Source of the DNA: Mesorhabditis belari
Lineage: Eukaryota > Nematoda > Chromadorea > Rhabditida > Rhabditidae
Direction of reading: 5' to 3'
NCBI GenBank assembly: GCA_958450365.1
Contig: CAUEEP010000743.1
Span: 2,286,001-2,350,000 of the forward strand
DNA: 64,000 nucleotides
The translations under genes and the position numbers were made by a program. How positions within the stretch are numbered: position 1 is the stretch's first letter; every line of letters begins with the position of its first letter. The notes under the pieces are model-generated. The model was given only the letters and a program-made list of their open reading frames with translations. It had not been told where the DNA came from and made no database searches. Positions 62,101 to 64,000 of the stretch are shown one piece after another.

Positions 62101-64000
62101 TGGAGATCACGCTGATCGAGGCGGGCCTAGTGGACAAGATATTCTATAAAATTCCCGAGATTTTAGCACATCATCAGGTGCGTTTAAATATACAGTCGAA
62201 CCTCGTTAGTGAGCATCTCGATAGTGAACTAACCTCGATAGTAACCGGATTTTTTTAGGATCCCTTTGAGTTGATTTAGTACTAATCAAATCTGGATAGT
62301 GAACGGTTTTTTAGGATCCCTTTCATATTGGGTGGGGGAGAATGAGTCGGCGCCGAAAATCAAAGAAATTTCTAAAACTTATCTTAGCAGACTTTTCAAA
62401 TGATATGCGTTTGATACCGTAGAAGGGTAACTAATCTCTACAAAATAATATAAAGAGAACCAAACAGCGCCCAACTCAACAAAGGACATTTTTCACAAAA
62501 TCGATAAACTGTCACTAGAGTAAACGGTTGGAGGGTCTTCCTGAAAATTTGGTAACATGTAATTGAATGTGTTCTATCTTTTTTATATAAACACCAAAGG
62601 AGGTTTATGTGGAAGAAACTGTTCAAGCAATGAGTCGGACTTTTTGTCATTTTGATTAGCTGTGTTTGGGAACCATAAAACCCAAAAGAAAAGCTTGTGG
62701 AACCCAAAAGCCTTCTTAAAATTTTAAAAAAAACCTTCTTAATACACGTTTGTTCATCAAGGTCCACTATTTCTTACAAAATTGTAAAGAAATGTGGACA
62801 TTTGTGAAAGTTTTGGTGCAAAAGTTTCTTTAAATTTCGGGCGATCATTCTCCCCAACCCAATAGTTCACTAACGAGGTTCGACTGTATTATCATTTGAT
62901 AAATAAAGTAGAATTTGAATTTATCTAAAAATTTAGGTTTTATTATCTTCACTGTCGAATCGATTAGAATCCTGGCATGCCGAGTCGTCTGTGGGTGATG
63001 TGCTTTTGGTTCATGTAAGTGAAAGAAATTCATTGTTTTATTTCATTGTTATTTTTTATATTAAAAGAATTTTTTTTGACAAGTTTTTCAGTTTTCGAAA
63101 CAATCGATGATTGAAACGTACATCTCCTTTGTCGACAATTTCAAATATGCTAAAGCCGCCCTCGCACAAGCTCGACAAAAGCCGGCTTTCGAGAAATATT
63201 ATCAAGTATTGTGGAGCTTTTTACGCTTTATTACTGAAATAAAGTATATATTATTATTATTATTCAGTAAAAACTTAAAACAAAAATAACTCAATTTAGC
63301 GTTGCTGTCGGGATCATCGAAATAAACTCGATTTGGATGCGTTGTTGATCTCACCAATTCAACGAGTGCCCCGGTAAGTACGATGATTCAATTCAGCAGT
63401 CCAAGAATTCAGATACGAATTGATTTTGAATCAACTCTTGAAGCACACCTCGATTGAGCATGCCGATCACGAAAAGTGAAAAAGTTTTTTGAATTATTAA
63501 ATTTGCATTTAGGATGCTGCGAGCGCAGCGACATATTCATCAATTGGCGGTAGCGATCAATCGACAGCAACAACAAAACGAGCAGGCTGAGCAACGATTG
63601 AGAGAGATTGAGGCGATCGTTGATGGACTTGAAGATGTGTGTATTCTTTGGGAAAAAAAGAATTTAATGAGTTTATTGTTTCTTTTCAGTTAGTAACCAC
63701 TGGTCGAACTCTTCTTCGCTACGATATGGTGACGATGAAAGGCAGGGATGGTCATCGGTAAGCTTTTTCAACTTTAAAACTTTAAATTTAGATTTTCAAG
63801 ATTTCACAAAAAAATTATTGCTTAATATAATTAAAAGTATGAGTTTGTTATAAAGTAATAAATGTTTACAAAATTTTAGACAAAGATGCGTGTTCACATG
63901 CAGCGATCAGCTGATTGTCACTTCGGTTCGGCGAAAAGATCACCGGCTTGGTAGAAGGCCAATGTTCGTATTATTCTTGAAAATTCTTGAAAATCAAAAT
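59173..64000 (+). CDS. RhoGEF with DH-PH domains, ARHGEF17-like (3' end outside window)
   Basis: Guanine-nucleotide exchange factor that would activate Rho-type GTPases. At least 21 exons read in frame from MSLRHLAVNRRGDEADDSDS. The N-terminal half is Ser/Arg-rich and probably disordered (RRRSDFNLSSATSERKKEKE, RKRGNLRKTNSEPS). The DH domain begins at about 61910: ARELFDTEKSFVEGLEYLVQ, KYMRPLRRPLEI, VDKIFYKIPEILAHHQ, YISFVDNFKYAKAAL, LLISPIQRVPRYELILNQLL (the most conserved DH helix), RAQRHIHQLAVAINRQQQQ. A PH domain starts at about 63690 (LVTTGRTLLRYDMVTMKGRD, CVFTCSDQLIVTSVRRKD) and is cut by the window edge. The DH sequence is closest to ARHGEF17/TEM4 as I recall it. Introns carry four mobile elements. 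Confidence 0.92.
59536..59914. mobile_element. Fold-back element in RhoGEF intron 2
   Basis: Arms of about 170 bp are inverted, from AGTTTAACAAAGTG / CACTTTGTTAAACT inward through TAGACATGCGATGGCAATGG and TTAGCTTTCTAATGAGCTAT. No ORF. Confidence 0.85.
60699..60967. mobile_element. TACCGTAAATACTGTAATAG element, copy 2 (RhoGEF intron 8)
   Basis: Direct copy of 54282-54549 with a few substitutions; TA target ends. The right end lies just before the acceptor of exon 9. Confidence 0.92.
61661..61869. mobile_element. Diverged TACCGTAATTATTCTAATAG element (RhoGEF intron 12)
   Basis: Inverted ends TACCGTAATTATTCTAATAG. Shares TAGTACCAAAAAATA, GACACCAAAG and the GTTAGACTACGCG-type block with the family above, but is a separate subfamily. 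A more decayed relative seems present in NF1 at about 37285-37510. Confidence 0.8.
62191..62888. mobile_element. Pogo/Tigger-like non-autonomous element (RhoGEF intron 14)
   Basis: Ends TACAGTCGAACCTCGTTAGT and complement, the typical CAGTCGAACCTCG start of pogo-type TIRs, with TA ends. It contains a second, nested element at 62326-62864. Confidence 0.85.
62326..62864. mobile_element. Nested TATTGGGTGGGGGAGAATGA element
   Basis: Inverted ends TATTGGGTGGGGGAGAATGA and TCATTCTCCCCAACCCAATA, within the pogo-like element. The TATTGGGT start relates it to the elements at 41266 and 43601. Confidence 0.75.

Overview
The window is nuclear DNA of a nematode, most likely a rhabditid (clade V) species. 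Most introns are short (40-60 bp) with TTTCAG or TTTTAG acceptors. Several start codons sit a few bases after an orphan acceptor, as expected for spliced-leader trans-splicing. Proteins look like Caenorhabditis families (lipase class 2, Srh chemoreceptor, XBP-1, NONO-1), and fold-back transposons crowd the introns and spacers. It is not C. elegans as I know it, because it holds a neurofibromin (NF1) gene.

Layout. 1-1.66 kb: 3' part of a secreted class-2 lipase (+). 2.07-8.63 kb: ISWI chromatin remodeller (-, about 30 exons), whose largest intron carries a complete antisense gene (3.52-5.15 kb, weakly TIR-like). 8.6-12.8 kb: transposon-rich spacer with a Merlin/IS1595-like element and a decayed relative. 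13.0-15.4 kb: Srh-like chemoreceptor (-) with an inverted copy of its TM7 exon in intron 1. 15.4-18.3 kb: mostly gene-free. 18.3-21.1 kb: Q/N/S-rich protein with an AT-hook-like motif (+), interrupted by an exon duplication and a mariner-like insertion. 23.1-24.8 kb: ARG1-like DnaJ protein (+). 25.3-27.0 kb: Pelota ribosome-rescue factor (+). 27.4-29.0 kb: xbp-1 (-). 30.0-47.1 kb: neurofibromin (-). 47.8-53.8 kb: nono-1, a DBHS RNA-binding protein (+), divergent from NF1. 55.3-58.2 kb: multi-pass membrane protein (+). 59.2 kb to the end: RhoGEF of the ARHGEF17 type (+, open at the 3' end).

The most informative locus is xbp-1. The mRNA sequence shows a 23-nt segment (28188-28210) bounded by two seven-base CNGCNGN loops on short stems, the expected IRE1 cleavage pair. 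Removing it shifts the reading frame into the long C-terminal activation region, so the IRE1-XBP1 unfolded-protein switch appears intact. Two CACGTC motifs lie just upstream of the gene. DnaJ, Pelota and XBP-1 are neighbours with roles in protein quality control, but there is no evidence of an operon.

Mobile DNA is the other theme: a GGGGGTGGGACAAA fold-back family (3 copies), a TACAGTACTGGACAATG family (2), a TACCGTAAATACTGTAATAG family (2 plus relatives), elements with TATTGGGTTG ends (3), a TACAGGGTGTCC element, a pogo-like element with a nested insertion, and a fold-back rich in GACGTC. Exon models were made by eye from splice consensus and protein similarity; individual junctions may be off.
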